Below are positions 1 through 7,013 of a DNA stretch of 21,443 nucleotides, one piece after another. Made by a program: the position numbers and the translations under genes. The notes beneath the pieces are model-generated. The model searched no databases and had not been told where the DNA came from. It saw only the letters and a program-made list of their open reading frames with translations. The stretch is from Rugosimonospora acidiphila (GTDB taxonomy: Bacteria; Actinomycetota; Actinomycetes; Mycobacteriales; Micromonosporaceae), in NCBI RefSeq assembly GCF_039543385.1, contig NZ_BAABJQ010000059.1, positions 1 through 21,443 on the forward strand. Direction: 5' to 3'. Positions within the stretch are counted from its first letter, which is position 1, and each line of letters starts with the position of its first letter.

Positions 1-214
1 TCAGCTCGTCCAGGTGAAGGTGCACCTGCCGGAAATGCCGTCCCACCACGTTCCAGTGCGCCTGCTTGGCCCGCAGGTGCAGGTCCGTCAGCTCGACCAG
101 GGTGTCCTGCAGGTCGTTGCCGACCGCGGAGACGTCGATGTCCTTCAGTCCGTTGGCCCGGGTCGGCTTGATGACGTTTCCCTTGGCCGACGACCGTGAG
201 CTCCTCGTTGCCAT
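1..214 (-). CDS. dps: Dps-family ferritin-like protein (5' part, runs off the left edge)
   Basis: The first 71 residues of a Dps-type miniferritin (DNA-binding protein from starved cells) are visible. These proteins form dodecamers that oxidise and store iron using hydrogen peroxide and protect DNA. The visible part has a basic, Ser/Arg/Lys-rich N-terminal tail (about residues 1-18), followed by the first ferritin-like helix with LHLRAKQAHWNVVG and the following VHLHLDEL. His53 and His65 match the two ferroxidase-site histidines of the family (E. coli His51 and His63, same 12-residue spacing). The partner Asp/Glu residues lie beyond the edge. The ATG at 214 follows a strong GGAAGGGGGG ribosome site. 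It is transcribed away from hppD. The family call is confident from the HWN signature; the rest of the gene is not seen. Confidence 0.9.
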   Translation of the reverse strand, partial: MATRSSRSSAKGNVIKPTRANGLKDIDVSAVGNDLQDTLVELTDLHLRAKQAHWNVVGRHFRQVHLHLDEL

Positions 215-244
215 GGCTGGCCCCCCTTCCAGTTCCCTGCTGAG

Positions 245-270
245 ATAGCCGGTCCGCGAGGTAAGTAAAC
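245..270 (-). promoter_or_regulatory. Candidate stress-sigma (SigB/SigH-type) promoter of dps
   Basis: On the minus strand GTTT (270-267) is followed by 16 bases and then GGCTAT (250-245). This fits the GNNT-N14-16-GGGTAY pattern recalled for SigB-like stress sigma factors of actinomycetes. The -10-like box ends 30 bases before the dps start codon, leaving room for a short leader carrying the strong ribosome site. A stress-induced dps is biologically sensible. It rests on pattern match only, with one mismatch in the -10. Confidence 0.45.
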
Positions 271-291
271 GTCGGGCTCCGCATGTACACA

Positions 292-364
292 TTGTGCAGT
301 TAGTGGGGGGTATGGCTCGACAGATTGCGCAGACTGACCACCGGATCTCCGGACAGTTGCCCAG
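292..364. promoter_or_regulatory. Three phased TTGYSCAG repeats upstream of hppD
   Basis: TTGTGCAG (292-299), TTGCGCAG (325-332) and TTGCCCAG (357-364) lie in the same orientation. Their starts are 33 and 32 bases apart, about three helical turns each, so all face the same side of the DNA. The arrangement resembles the phased sites of Lrp/AsnC-family regulators, which often control aromatic amino acid catabolism. The regulator itself is not in the window and its identity is an inference. Confidence 0.4.
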
Positions 365-445
365 GTCGATCGGAGCGGCGATTCTGCGGGCACGCGATCG
401 GCGCACGGACCGAGGCGCGGGACCACGCAGCGAAGGGATCCGGCG

Positions 446-1660
446 ATGACGCAGGCCGACATCGACGTTGACGAACTCATCGGCGCCATCGAGCACGACG
501 TGACGGCGGACCCGTTCCCCGTCAAGGGGCTCGACCACCTCTACTTCATGGTGGGCAACGCCAGGCAGGCTGCCCACTACTACTCCACCGCCTTCGGGAT
601 GACCTGCGTGGCGGTGCGCGGGCCGGAGCAGGCCGACCGGGCGACCCAGGACGCGGCGGCGTACCAGCACTGTCGTGACTATGTCGAGTACGTGCTCACC
701 AGCGGCTCCGCCCGGTTCGTGATCGCCGGTTCGGTGCGCGCCGGCACCTTCGGCGCCGAGCACCACGCCCGGCACGGCGACGGGATCCTGGACATCGCGC
801 TGGAGGTACCCGACGTCGATGCCGCGTACCGGTACGCGACCGAGCACGGCGCCCGGGGCGTCGAGGAGCCGCACGATCTCTCCGACGGGTACGGGACCGT
901 CCGGCTGGCGGCCATCGCGGCGTACGGCGAGACCCGGCACTCGCTGGTCGACAGGTCCCGGTACGACGGCCCCTTCCTGCCCGGGTTCGTCGCCCGGCCA
1001 CCGATCGTGGACCGCGGCGCGGCGATCGCGGCCGGCGCGCCCAAGCGGTTCTTCCAGGCGGTCGACCACGTGGTCGGCAACGTGGAGCTGGGCCGGATGG
1101 ACGAGTGGGTGGAGTTCTACCGGCGTGTGATGGGTTTCACCAATATGGCGGAGTTCGTCGGCGACGACATCGCGACCGAGTACTCGGCGCTGATGAGCAA
1201 GGTCGTCGCCAACGGCACCCGGCGGGTGAAGTTCCCGCTCAACGAGCCGGCGATGTCCCGGCGCAAGTCACAGATCGACGAGTACCTGGAGTTCTACGGG
1301 GGCCCGGGCGCCCAGCATGTGGCGATCGCCACCAACGACATCCTGGCCAGCGTGGACGCCATGCGGGCGGCCGGGGTCGAGTTCCTGGACACCCCGGACT
1401 CCTACTACGAGGACCCGGGGCTGCGCGCCCGGATCGGCACGGTACGGGTGCCGATCGAGCAATTGCAGGCCCGGAAGATCCTGGTGGACCGGGACGAGGA
1501 CGGGTACCTGCTGCAGATCTTTACGAAACCTCTACAGGATCGACCGACGGTGTTCTTTGAGCTGATCGAGCGGCACGGTTCGCTCGGTTTCGGCAAGGGG
1601 AACTTCAAGGCGTTGTTCGAGGCGATCGAGCGGGAACAGGACCGTCGAGGGAACCTGTAA
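446..1660 (+). CDS. hppD: 4-hydroxyphenylpyruvate dioxygenase
   Basis: A 404-residue Fe(II) enzyme that converts 4-hydroxyphenylpyruvate and O2 to homogentisate and CO2, the second step of tyrosine catabolism, in the cytoplasm. It has two vicinal-oxygen-chelate domains. The N-terminal half begins near GLDHLYFMVGNA, and the catalytic half begins at VDHVVGNVELGRMDEW. The iron ligands can be placed as His208 (VDHVV), His291 (AQHVAIAT) and Glu372 (VFFELIER). The family C-terminus (GFGKGNFKALFEAIE) is present, so the protein is full length. The ATG is preceded by GAAGGGAT. It leads an operon with an RDD protein 10 bases downstream and an aminotransferase that would make its substrate. Homogentisate dioxygenase lies at 5355. 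The alternative, hydroxymandelate synthase, uses the same fold; the catabolic neighbours argue against it. Confidence 0.95.
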   Translation: MTQADIDVDELIGAIEHDVTADPFPVKGLDHLYFMVGNARQAAHYYSTAFGMTCVAVRGPEQADRATQDAAAYQHCRDYVEYVLTSGSARFVIAGSVRAGTFGAEHHARHGDGILDIALEVPDVDAAYRYATEHGARGVEEPHDLSDGYGTVRLAAIAAYGETRHSLVDRSRYDGPFLPGFVARPPIVDRGAAIAAGAPKRFFQAVDHVVGNVELGRMDEWVEFYRRVMGFTNMAEFVGDDIATEYSALMSKVVANGTRRVKFPLNEPAMSRRKSQIDEYLEFYGGPGAQHVAIATNDILASVDAMRAAGVEFLDTPDSYYEDPGLRARIGTVRVPIEQLQARKILVDRDEDGYLLQIFTKPLQDRPTVFFELIERHGSLGFGKGNFKALFEAIEREQDRRGNL

Positions 1661-1670
1661 CACTTACCGG

Positions 1671-2843
1671 GTGAACGACATCGCACCGGGCTGGTACAAG
1701 GACCCGGCCGAGCCGACCACCCAGCGGTACTGGGACGGCGAGGGCTGGATCGGTGACCCACTGCCGATCGACGCCACTCCCCCCAGCACGCCGCCGGAGG
1801 TGGCCTCGCCGGGCACGGTCACCCTGCCGCCGGGGCCGGAGCCGGCCCCGGTCGGGGCACCGGCAGGAGCCGGGACGCCGCCGGAGGCCGGGGCACCGCC
1901 CTCGGCCGGCCAGCCGGCGCCGGACGCCGGCACGGCGGCACCCGGCCGGCCGCAGGGCCCTCCCGGTTGGGGGCCTCCGGGCTGGCAGGCGCCCGGTGGC
2001 TGGCCGCCCGCCGCCCCGGCACCCGGCCAGCCGGTGCCCCCCGGCTCGTCCGTACCCCCCGGTGCCTTTCCGCCCGGAGCGCCCATTCCGCCCGGTGCGC
2101 CGGTCGCCGGCTGGCCGCCCGGAACGCCGGCACCGCCGCCCGGTGCCTGGGGACCCGGCGCCCCGCCGCCGAACGTCCCGCCCGGCATGCCGCCCGGCAC
2201 CATCCCCTGGCCGCCCGGTGTCCCGCTGCCGCCCGGCTACCGCGTCGCCCTCGGGTACGCGCGGCCCCAGCCGCACGGGCTGCCGGTCGCGGGGCTCGGG
2301 CTGCGCTTCCTCGCCCGGCTGATCGACTTCGGCATCGTGCTCGGGCTCAACGTGCTCGCCACCGGCTGGCTGGTCTACCTGTTCATCTCCGACTACGCCC
2401 CGCTGGTCAGCGCGCTGGCGCACCAGACCAACTACGACAACCTGCCGGCGGTGCCCGGCCGGGCCAGCGTCCTGGCCTACGTGATCCCGCTGGTCGCGAT
2501 GGCGGTCTGGCTGGCATACGAGGTGCCGTCCGTCGCGCACAGCGGGCAGACCTTCGGCAAGCGGGTGGTCGGCATCAAGGTCATGCCGCTGGAGAGCGAG
2601 GATCCGCTGGGCTTCCGGCGGGCGCTGCGCCGCTGGAGCCCGCTCGGCGTCCCCATGCTGCTGTGGAGCTGCGGGCTCGGCTTCATCCTGCAACTGGTGG
2701 ACTCGATCTCGCCGGCCATGGGCGGCCCCCTGCAGTTGGCGCTGCACGACCGCTCCGCCGCCACGGTGGTGGTCCGCGTCGGGCGCCGAGGGCACGAACT
2801 CACCCCCGTCAAGGCTTCGAAGAAGACCGGAGAACAGTCATGA
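1671..2843 (+). CDS. DUF2510 / proline-rich / RDD-domain membrane protein
   Basis: A 390-residue protein in three parts. Residues 1-35 contain APGWYKDPAEPTTQRYWDG, the short DUF2510 signature common at actinobacterial N-termini. Residues about 36-200 are a low-complexity linker made of Pro, Gly and Ala with many PPG triplets. From about 205 (LRFLARLIDFGIVLGLNVL) an RDD membrane domain follows. It has three hydrophobic segments, the Arg and Asp of the first helix, the loop SGQTFGKRVVGIKVM, and the closing DRSAATVVV strand. The role of RDD proteins is mostly unknown; some have been proposed as transporters. The start is GTG 10 bases after the hppD stop, with little Shine-Dalgarno sequence. The end overlaps the next ATG by 4 bases, so it is translationally coupled inside a tyrosine operon. 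Whether it serves that pathway is not shown. Confidence 0.85.
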   Translation: MNDIAPGWYKDPAEPTTQRYWDGEGWIGDPLPIDATPPSTPPEVASPGTVTLPPGPEPAPVGAPAGAGTPPEAGAPPSAGQPAPDAGTAAPGRPQGPPGWGPPGWQAPGGWPPAAPAPGQPVPPGSSVPPGAFPPGAPIPPGAPVAGWPPGTPAPPPGAWGPGAPPPNVPPGMPPGTIPWPPGVPLPPGYRVALGYARPQPHGLPVAGLGLRFLARLIDFGIVLGLNVLATGWLVYLFISDYAPLVSALAHQTNYDNLPAVPGRASVLAYVIPLVAMAVWLAYEVPSVAHSGQTFGKRVVGIKVMPLESEDPLGFRRALRRWSPLGVPMLLWSCGLGFILQLVDSISPAMGGPLQLALHDRSAATVVVRVGRRGHELTPVKASKKTGEQS

Positions 2844-3898
2844 CTCTCGTCCGTGACGACCTTGCCGCGCTGCCCAGCTACGTGCCGGGCCGGTCCCTGC
2901 CCGGGACCATCAAGCTCGCCAGCAACGAGGTGCCGTACGGGCCGCTGCCCGGGGTCGTCGAGGCGATCACGGCGGCGGCCAGTAACAGTCACCGGTACCC
3001 GGACCTGGGCACCGTCGCGCTGCGCGACGCGCTGGCGGCCCGGTACGGCGTAGACCCGGGGCGCATCGTCACCGGCTGCGGCTCGGTGGCCCTCGCCGAG
3101 CACCTGGCCAAGGCGACCTGCGTCGAACGGGGCGACGAGATCATGTACTCCTGGCGCTCGTTCGAGGCGTACCCGATCATCGTGGCGGTCGCCGGGGCCA
3201 CCGCGCTGCGGGTACCCAACCTGGCCGATCACGGGCACGACCTGCCGGCCATGGCGGCGGCGGTGACCCCGCGCACCCGGATGGTCCTGATCTGCAACCC
3301 GAACAACCCGACCGGCACCTCCTTGCGCCGCGCCGAGCTGGACGCGTTCGTCGACGCGGTACCCGAGACAACGCTGGTGGTGATCGACGAGGCGTACCGG
3401 GAGTTCGTCACCGACCCCGAGGTGCCGGACGCGCTCGAGCGGTACGCCGACCGGCCCAACGTGGTGGTGCTGCGCACCCTGTCCAAGGCCTGGGGCCTGG
3501 CCGGCGCCCGGGTCGGCTTCCTGGTGGCGCAGCCGGGCGTGGCCGACGCGGTGCGCAAGGTGCTCACGCCGTTCTCGACCTCGACCCTGGCCCAGGCCGC
3601 GGCGCTCGCGGCGCTGGCCGCGGCCGATGAGGTGGACCGGCGCGTGGCGCTGGTGGTCGCCGAGCGCGACCGGCTCCTGCCGGCGCTCCGCAAGCTGGTG
3701 CCGGACGTGCCGGACAGCCAGTCCAACTTCTTCTGGCTGCCGCTGGGCGACCGGTCGGTGGCCTTCGGCGCGGCCTGCGAGGAGCGCGGCGTGGTGGTGC
3801 GGTCGTTCCCGGGCGATGGGGTACGGGTGACCGTCGGTACCCCCGCGGAGAACGACGCGTTCCTGCGCGCGGCCGAGACGGCGCTCCCCCCGGCCTGA
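2840..3898 (+). CDS. PLP-dependent aromatic amino acid / histidinol-phosphate-type aminotransferase
   Basis: A 352-residue class I/II (fold type I) aminotransferase of the HisC/Pat branch. Visible family features are LASNEVPYGPLPGV near the N-terminus, CNPNNPTGT, VVIDEAYREF, and the PLP-binding lysine Lys216 in TLSKAWGLAGARVGF. The length is normal for the family. The start overlaps the upstream RDD gene by 4 bases (ATGA). HisC relatives of this type include actinobacterial aromatic aminotransferases (pat/hisC2). Lying in an operon with hppD, it most likely converts tyrosine to 4-hydroxyphenylpyruvate, with phenylalanine as another possible substrate. No other histidine biosynthesis gene is near, which argues against a main role as histidinol-phosphate transaminase, but sequence alone does not settle substrate. 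Confidence 0.85.
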   Translation: MTLVRDDLAALPSYVPGRSLPGTIKLASNEVPYGPLPGVVEAITAAASNSHRYPDLGTVALRDALAARYGVDPGRIVTGCGSVALAEHLAKATCVERGDEIMYSWRSFEAYPIIVAVAGATALRVPNLADHGHDLPAMAAAVTPRTRMVLICNPNNPTGTSLRRAELDAFVDAVPETTLVVIDEAYREFVTDPEVPDALERYADRPNVVVLRTLSKAWGLAGARVGFLVAQPGVADAVRKVLTPFSTSTLAQAAALAALAAADEVDRRVALVVAERDRLLPALRKLVPDVPDSQSNFFWLPLGDRSVAFGAACEERGVVVRSFPGDGVRVTVGTPAENDAFLRAAETALPPA

Positions 3899-3902
3899 GG
3901 GT

Positions 3903-3924
3903 GGGCCCGGGTTCGCCCGGGCCC
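3903..3924. terminator. Hairpin between convergent aminotransferase and beta-propeller genes
   Basis: A perfect 9-bp stem, GGGCCCGGG (3903-3911) and CCCGGGCCC (3916-3924), encloses a TTCG loop. It occupies nearly all of the 28-bp gap between two converging genes. There is no T-run on either side. It is a likely bidirectional terminator. Confidence 0.65.
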
Positions 3925-3926
3925 GC

Positions 3927-5132
3927 TCAGCTTCCGGCGACGATGACGTTCGGGGTCGGGAAGTAGTACGCGCTGTCGGGCTGGTCCGGGGTGGCGCCGG
4001 GGTTGACCCGCTCGATGAACAGGAACCGGTCCACCGCGTACACCTGCCCCAGGTCGAACGGCTGGCTCGCCTGCGGCTTCAACAGGTAGCCGGACAGGCT
4101 CTCGCCACTCGTCGCGTCCAGCGTCGTGACCTCCAGGAACCGGAAGCCCGGCACCGGGACGGCGAGGTGCACCACGCCCGGCTCCACCGCGATCACCCGG
4201 CCCTCCGCGGTCCAGAGCTGCCGGTTGTCGGTCAGCCCGACGCCGGCCACCTGGCCGTCGCCGTGCGGCACGACCGCGACGTCGCCGGTGACCCAGACAC
4301 CCGGCCGGGCCAGCACCGGCGCGGGGGTCAGCGCGCCGCCCGTGCCGATCGCCCAGGCGCCCTGCGAGTCGCGTACGCCTTGGCAGCCCGAGTGGCCCAG
4401 CGCGCAACCGACCGGCGTGAGGGCCGCCTGCGGCCAGCTCAGTGGGGCGCCCGTGGCCGCGGCGTAGGCGTGCACGGCCGGCTGGCCGCAGGTCGTGACG
4501 GACACGAACACGTCGGGGCCGGTGAAGTCGTTCGAGCAGGCGCTCGCCGGCCGCTGCCAGAGCTGCCGGCCGGTCCCCGCGTCGTACCCGCGCACCTGCG
4601 TGGCGCCGGCGGCCACCACCGTGCGGCCCGCACTGTAGAGCCGGGAGGGGTCGTAGACGGTCGAGGCCCCGGTGCGCCGGCCGGTGTACACCAGGCCCCC
4701 AGGCAGCGTCAGCTTCGCCTGCCACGCCACGGCGCCAGTGGTCGCGTTCAGCGCCACCAGTTCGCCGTCGGACCACTGGGTGACCACGGTGGTGCCGACG
4801 GCCACCACCCCGAGCACCTGGGCCGGCCAGCGCCGGTACGACCAGAACGGCGACATGGTCGACTTGATGTTCACCGGATCGTCGGCATAGACCTGCTGCT
4901 TGCTGGCGTACACCCGCAGCCGGCCGTCGACCACTATCGGCGCTGCCAGCAGCGTGCCGTAGACCCCCGGCTGCGCCGACGGGGCACTGCGCGGGTAGGC
5001 GGTCTCCGCCCGGTCGGCGATGGCGCCCGGCGCCAGGGCCCGGTACCCGGCCACCCCGCCGAGTACCACCAGGACGGCCGCCACCAGGCCGATCATCCGG
5101 TAACTGACCCCCGGTTGGCGGCCTGAGTCCAT
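3927..5132 (-). CDS. Membrane-anchored PQQ-like beta-propeller protein
   Basis: A 401-residue protein with one N-terminal transmembrane anchor (about residues 12-32, MIGLVAAVLVVLGGVAGY). The rest is predicted outside the membrane. The ectodomain shows repeated PQQ/BamB-type propeller blades: ELVALNATTGAVAWQ, VRGYDAGTGRQLWQ and VHAYAAATGAPLSW. Four or more extracytoplasmic cysteines (CSNDF, TTCGQ, VGCALGHSGC) could form disulfides. No catalytic quinoprotein motif is recognised, so it is better called a propeller-fold surface protein than a PQQ dehydrogenase. The ATG has a GGAGGT ribosome site eight bases upstream. It is monocistronic, convergent with the aminotransferase and divergent from hgd. 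Function unknown. Confidence 0.8.
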   Translation of the reverse strand: MDSGRQPGVSYRMIGLVAAVLVVLGGVAGYRALAPGAIADRAETAYPRSAPSAQPGVYGTLLAAPIVVDGRLRVYASKQQVYADDPVNIKSTMSPFWSYRRWPAQVLGVVAVGTTVVTQWSDGELVALNATTGAVAWQAKLTLPGGLVYTGRRTGASTVYDPSRLYSAGRTVVAAGATQVRGYDAGTGRQLWQRPASACSNDFTGPDVFVSVTTCGQPAVHAYAAATGAPLSWPQAALTPVGCALGHSGCQGVRDSQGAWAIGTGGALTPAPVLARPGVWVTGDVAVVPHGDGQVAGVGLTDNRQLWTAEGRVIAVEPGVVHLAVPVPGFRFLEVTTLDATSGESLSGYLLKPQASQPFDLGQVYAVDRFLFIERVNPGATPDQPDSAYYFPTPNVIVAGS

Positions 5133-5154
5133 GTGTCTACACCTCCGCCGCAGC

Positions 5155-5160
5155 AGGCTA
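5155..5160 (-). promoter_or_regulatory. Possible -10 box of the beta-propeller gene
   Basis: TAGCCT on the minus strand, about 22 bases before the ATG, fits the TANNNT actinobacterial -10. A weak -35-like CGGACA lies 15 bases upstream and overlaps the TGTCCGATT repeat at 5176-5184. Confidence 0.35.
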
Positions 5161-5243
5161 CCCGACGCTCCTCAGTGTCCGATTCGTGCCGCCGGCCCGC
5201 GGCCGACCGGCCATAGGAGGACGCGCCGGGCCCGGCGGCCCGG

Positions 5244-5272
5244 TTGACAGGGCGCCGAACCGCGCGGAATCT
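5244..5272 (+). promoter_or_regulatory. Candidate promoter of homogentisate dioxygenase
   Basis: A perfect TTGACA (5244-5249) is followed after 17 bases by GAATCT (5267-5272), which keeps the conserved A and final T of the -10. The predicted start of transcription falls near 5279-5281, right at the edge of the CGGACA palindrome. The -35 is convincing; the -10 is weak. Confidence 0.5.
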
Positions 5273-5280
5273 ACGAGTAG

Positions 5281-5336
5281 CGGACAATTTTGTCCGATTA
5301 TCGGACCCAACGATCATCGGACGACGGGTTTCGGAC
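5281..5336. promoter_or_regulatory. Operator cluster upstream of homogentisate dioxygenase
   Basis: CGGACAATTTTGTCCG (5281-5296) is an inverted repeat with 7-bp arms around TT. It is followed by three direct TCGGAC copies at 5301, 5317 and 5331. A further TGTCCGATT at 5176-5184 exactly repeats 5291-5299. The cluster lies between the predicted transcription start and the ribosome site at 5340, an ideal place for a repressor to block transcription. The regulator is unknown. Confidence 0.6.
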
Positions 5337-5339
5337 GGC

Positions 5340-5345
5340 AGGAGG
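5340..5345 (+). promoter_or_regulatory. Ribosome binding site fixing the start of homogentisate dioxygenase
   Basis: AGGAGG nine bases before the ATG at 5355. It favours that start over the TTG at 5244, which lies inside the predicted -35 box. Confidence 0.8.
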
Positions 5346-5354
5346 CTGCTGAAC

Positions 5355-6518
5355 ATGCCCTACTACCGGCGAGTCGGCGAGATCCCACCCAAGCGGCACA
5401 CCCAGTTCCGGCAGCCCGACGGCGGGCTGTACGCGGAGGAGCTGATGGGCCAGGAGGGCTTCTCCTCCGACTCCTCGCTGCTGTACCACCGGCACCTGCC
5501 GACGGCCATCGTGGCGGCCGACCCGTTCGACCCCCCGGCCTGGCCGTCGGCCGGCAACCGCCCGCTCAAGCCGCGGCACCTGCGCACCCACAAGCTCGAC
5601 GCCGGCGGCGGCGACCCGGTCCTGGGCCGGGCGCACCTGCTGACCAACGAGGACGTGCGGCTGTCCTACGTGGTCGCCGACCGGCCGTCCCCGCTGTACC
5701 GGGACGCCATCGGCGACCAGTGCCTGTACGTCGAGGCGGGCCGGGCGCGCGTCGAGTCCGTGATGGGCACGCTGGAGGTCGGCGAGGGCGACTACGTGAT
5801 CATCCCTACCTCGGTCACCCACCGGATCGTGCCGGACGGGCGGGTGCGGATGCTGGTCATCGAGGCGACCGGTCACATCGGGCCACCCCGGCGGTATTTG
5901 TCGACCCGCGGCCAGTTTCTGGAGGCGTCGCCGTACTGCGAGCGGGACCTGCGCGGCCCGGACGAGCCCCTGTACGACGACGCCACCGACGTCGAGGTGT
6001 ACGTGCGGCACCGGCGCGGCTGGACCCGGTACGTCTACGCCAACCACCCGTTCGACGTGGTGGGCTGGGACGGCTGCCTGTACCCGTGGGCGCTGTCCAT
6101 CCACGACTTCGAACCGATCACCGGCCGCGTGCACCAGCCGCCGCCGGTGCACCAGACCTTCGAGGGGCCGGGCTTCGTGATCTGTTCGTTCGTGCCCCGC
6201 AAGGTGGACTACCACCCGCTGGCGATCCCGGTCCCGTACAACCACCACAACGTGGACTCCGACGAGGTGCTGTTCTACACCGGCGGCAACTACGAGGCCC
6301 GGCGGGGATCCGGTATCGAGCAGGGCTCGATCTCGCTGCATCCCGGCGGGTTCACCCACGGCCCGCAGCCGGGCGCCGCCGAGCGGGCGATCGGGGTGGA
6401 GTACTTCGACGAACTGGCCGTGATGGTGGACACCTTCCGGCCGCTGGACCTGTGCGAGCCGGCGCTGGCCTGCGAGGACACCGGGTACGCCTGGACCTGG
6501 GCGGGCCGGAACCGCTGA
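5355..6518 (+). CDS. hmgA: Homogentisate 1,2-dioxygenase
   Basis: A 387-residue cupin-type Fe(II) dioxygenase that cleaves the ring of homogentisate to maleylacetoacetate. It begins MPYYRRVGEIPPKRHTQFR. The iron site can be read as His298 and Glu304 in HHNVDSDE and His335 in THGP, with His329 in LHPGG matching the second-shell histidine of the family. Spacing agrees with the human enzyme (His335, Glu341, His371). The start is set by AGGAGG at 5340. It stands alone behind its own operator-rich promoter, not in the hppD operon, but completes tyrosine to maleylacetoacetate within 6 kb. It converges on ispF with only 21 bases between. Maleylacetoacetate isomerase and fumarylacetoacetase are not in the window. 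Confidence 0.9.
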   Translation: MPYYRRVGEIPPKRHTQFRQPDGGLYAEELMGQEGFSSDSSLLYHRHLPTAIVAADPFDPPAWPSAGNRPLKPRHLRTHKLDAGGGDPVLGRAHLLTNEDVRLSYVVADRPSPLYRDAIGDQCLYVEAGRARVESVMGTLEVGEGDYVIIPTSVTHRIVPDGRVRMLVIEATGHIGPPRRYLSTRGQFLEASPYCERDLRGPDEPLYDDATDVEVYVRHRRGWTRYVYANHPFDVVGWDGCLYPWALSIHDFEPITGRVHQPPPVHQTFEGPGFVICSFVPRKVDYHPLAIPVPYNHHNVDSDEVLFYTGGNYEARRGSGIEQGSISLHPGGFTHGPQPGAAERAIGVEYFDELAVMVDTFRPLDLCEPALACEDTGYAWTWAGRNR

Positions 6519-6539
6519 GCCGCCCAGCCGGGCGTGGCG

Positions 6540-7013
6540 TCACCCAGGCAGAACGAGCGCCACCGCGACGGCGGCCAGCCCCTCGCCCCGCCCGGTCATG
6601 CCCAGCCCGTCGGTGGTCGTGCCGGACACCGCGACCGGGGCGCCGATCGCCTCGCCCAGCGCGGACTGCGCCTCGGCGCGCCGGGGGCCGATCTTGGGTG
6701 CCACCCCGATCACCTGGATTGACACGTTGCCGATGGCGAAGCCCGCTTCGCGGACCAGGCGGGCGGTCTCGGTGAGCAGTGCCACGCCCGAGGCCCCGGC
6801 CCACTCCGGGCGATCGACGCCGAAGTTGGCACCCAGGTCCCCGAGCCCGGCCGCGGACAGCAGCGCGTCGCAGGCCGCGTGCGCGGCCACGTCGCCGTCC
6901 GAGTGCCCGGCCAGCCCGTCGACGCCGGGCCACAGCAGCCCCGCCACCCAGCACGGCCGGTCGGCGGAGAAGGCGTGCACGTCGGTGCCGACACCGACCC
7001 GGGGAACGATCAC
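6540..7013 (-). CDS. ispF: 2-C-methyl-D-erythritol 2,4-cyclodiphosphate synthase
   Basis: A 157-residue IspF that cyclises 4-diphosphocytidyl-methylerythritol 2-phosphate to the 2,4-cyclodiphosphate with release of CMP, in the MEP isoprenoid pathway. The active metal ligands are visible as Asp11 and His13 (GTDVHAF) and His45 (HSDGDVAAHA). The C-terminal TTTDGLGMTGRGEG motif is intact. The start is GTG, overlapping the ispD stop by 4 bases (GTGA), so the two are translationally coupled. The length is normal for a stand-alone IspF; some bacteria have an IspDF fusion, but here they are separate. It is the last gene of carD-ispD-ispF. Confidence 0.96.
   Translation of the reverse strand: MIVPRVGVGTDVHAFSADRPCWVAGLLWPGVDGLAGHSDGDVAAHAACDALLSAAGLGDLGANFGVDRPEWAGASGVALLTETARLVREAGFAIGNVSIQVIGVAPKIGPRRAEAQSALGEAIGAPVAVSGTTTDGLGMTGRGEGLAAVAVALVLPG

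Noticed and set aside
1967..3898. A long plus-strand open frame that begins in the RDD gene in another frame and runs into the aminotransferase
   Set aside because: The N-terminal 290 residues are out-of-frame, Arg/Ala-rich sequence. The aminotransferase starts at 2840 with a 4-base overlap of the RDD gene.
2840..3898. Aminotransferase as hisC of histidine biosynthesis
   Set aside because: No other his gene is near and it is coupled with hppD. The aromatic role is preferred although the family overlaps.
3927..5132. Beta-propeller protein as a PQQ-dependent dehydrogenase
   Set aside because: No quinoprotein active-site motif was recognised. Only the blade repeats and a membrane anchor are visible.
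5244..5354. TTG start that would lengthen homogentisate dioxygenase by 37 residues
   Set aside because: The TTG is part of a TTGACA -35 box, the extra residues are unlike the family, and AGGAGG sits properly before the ATG at 5355.
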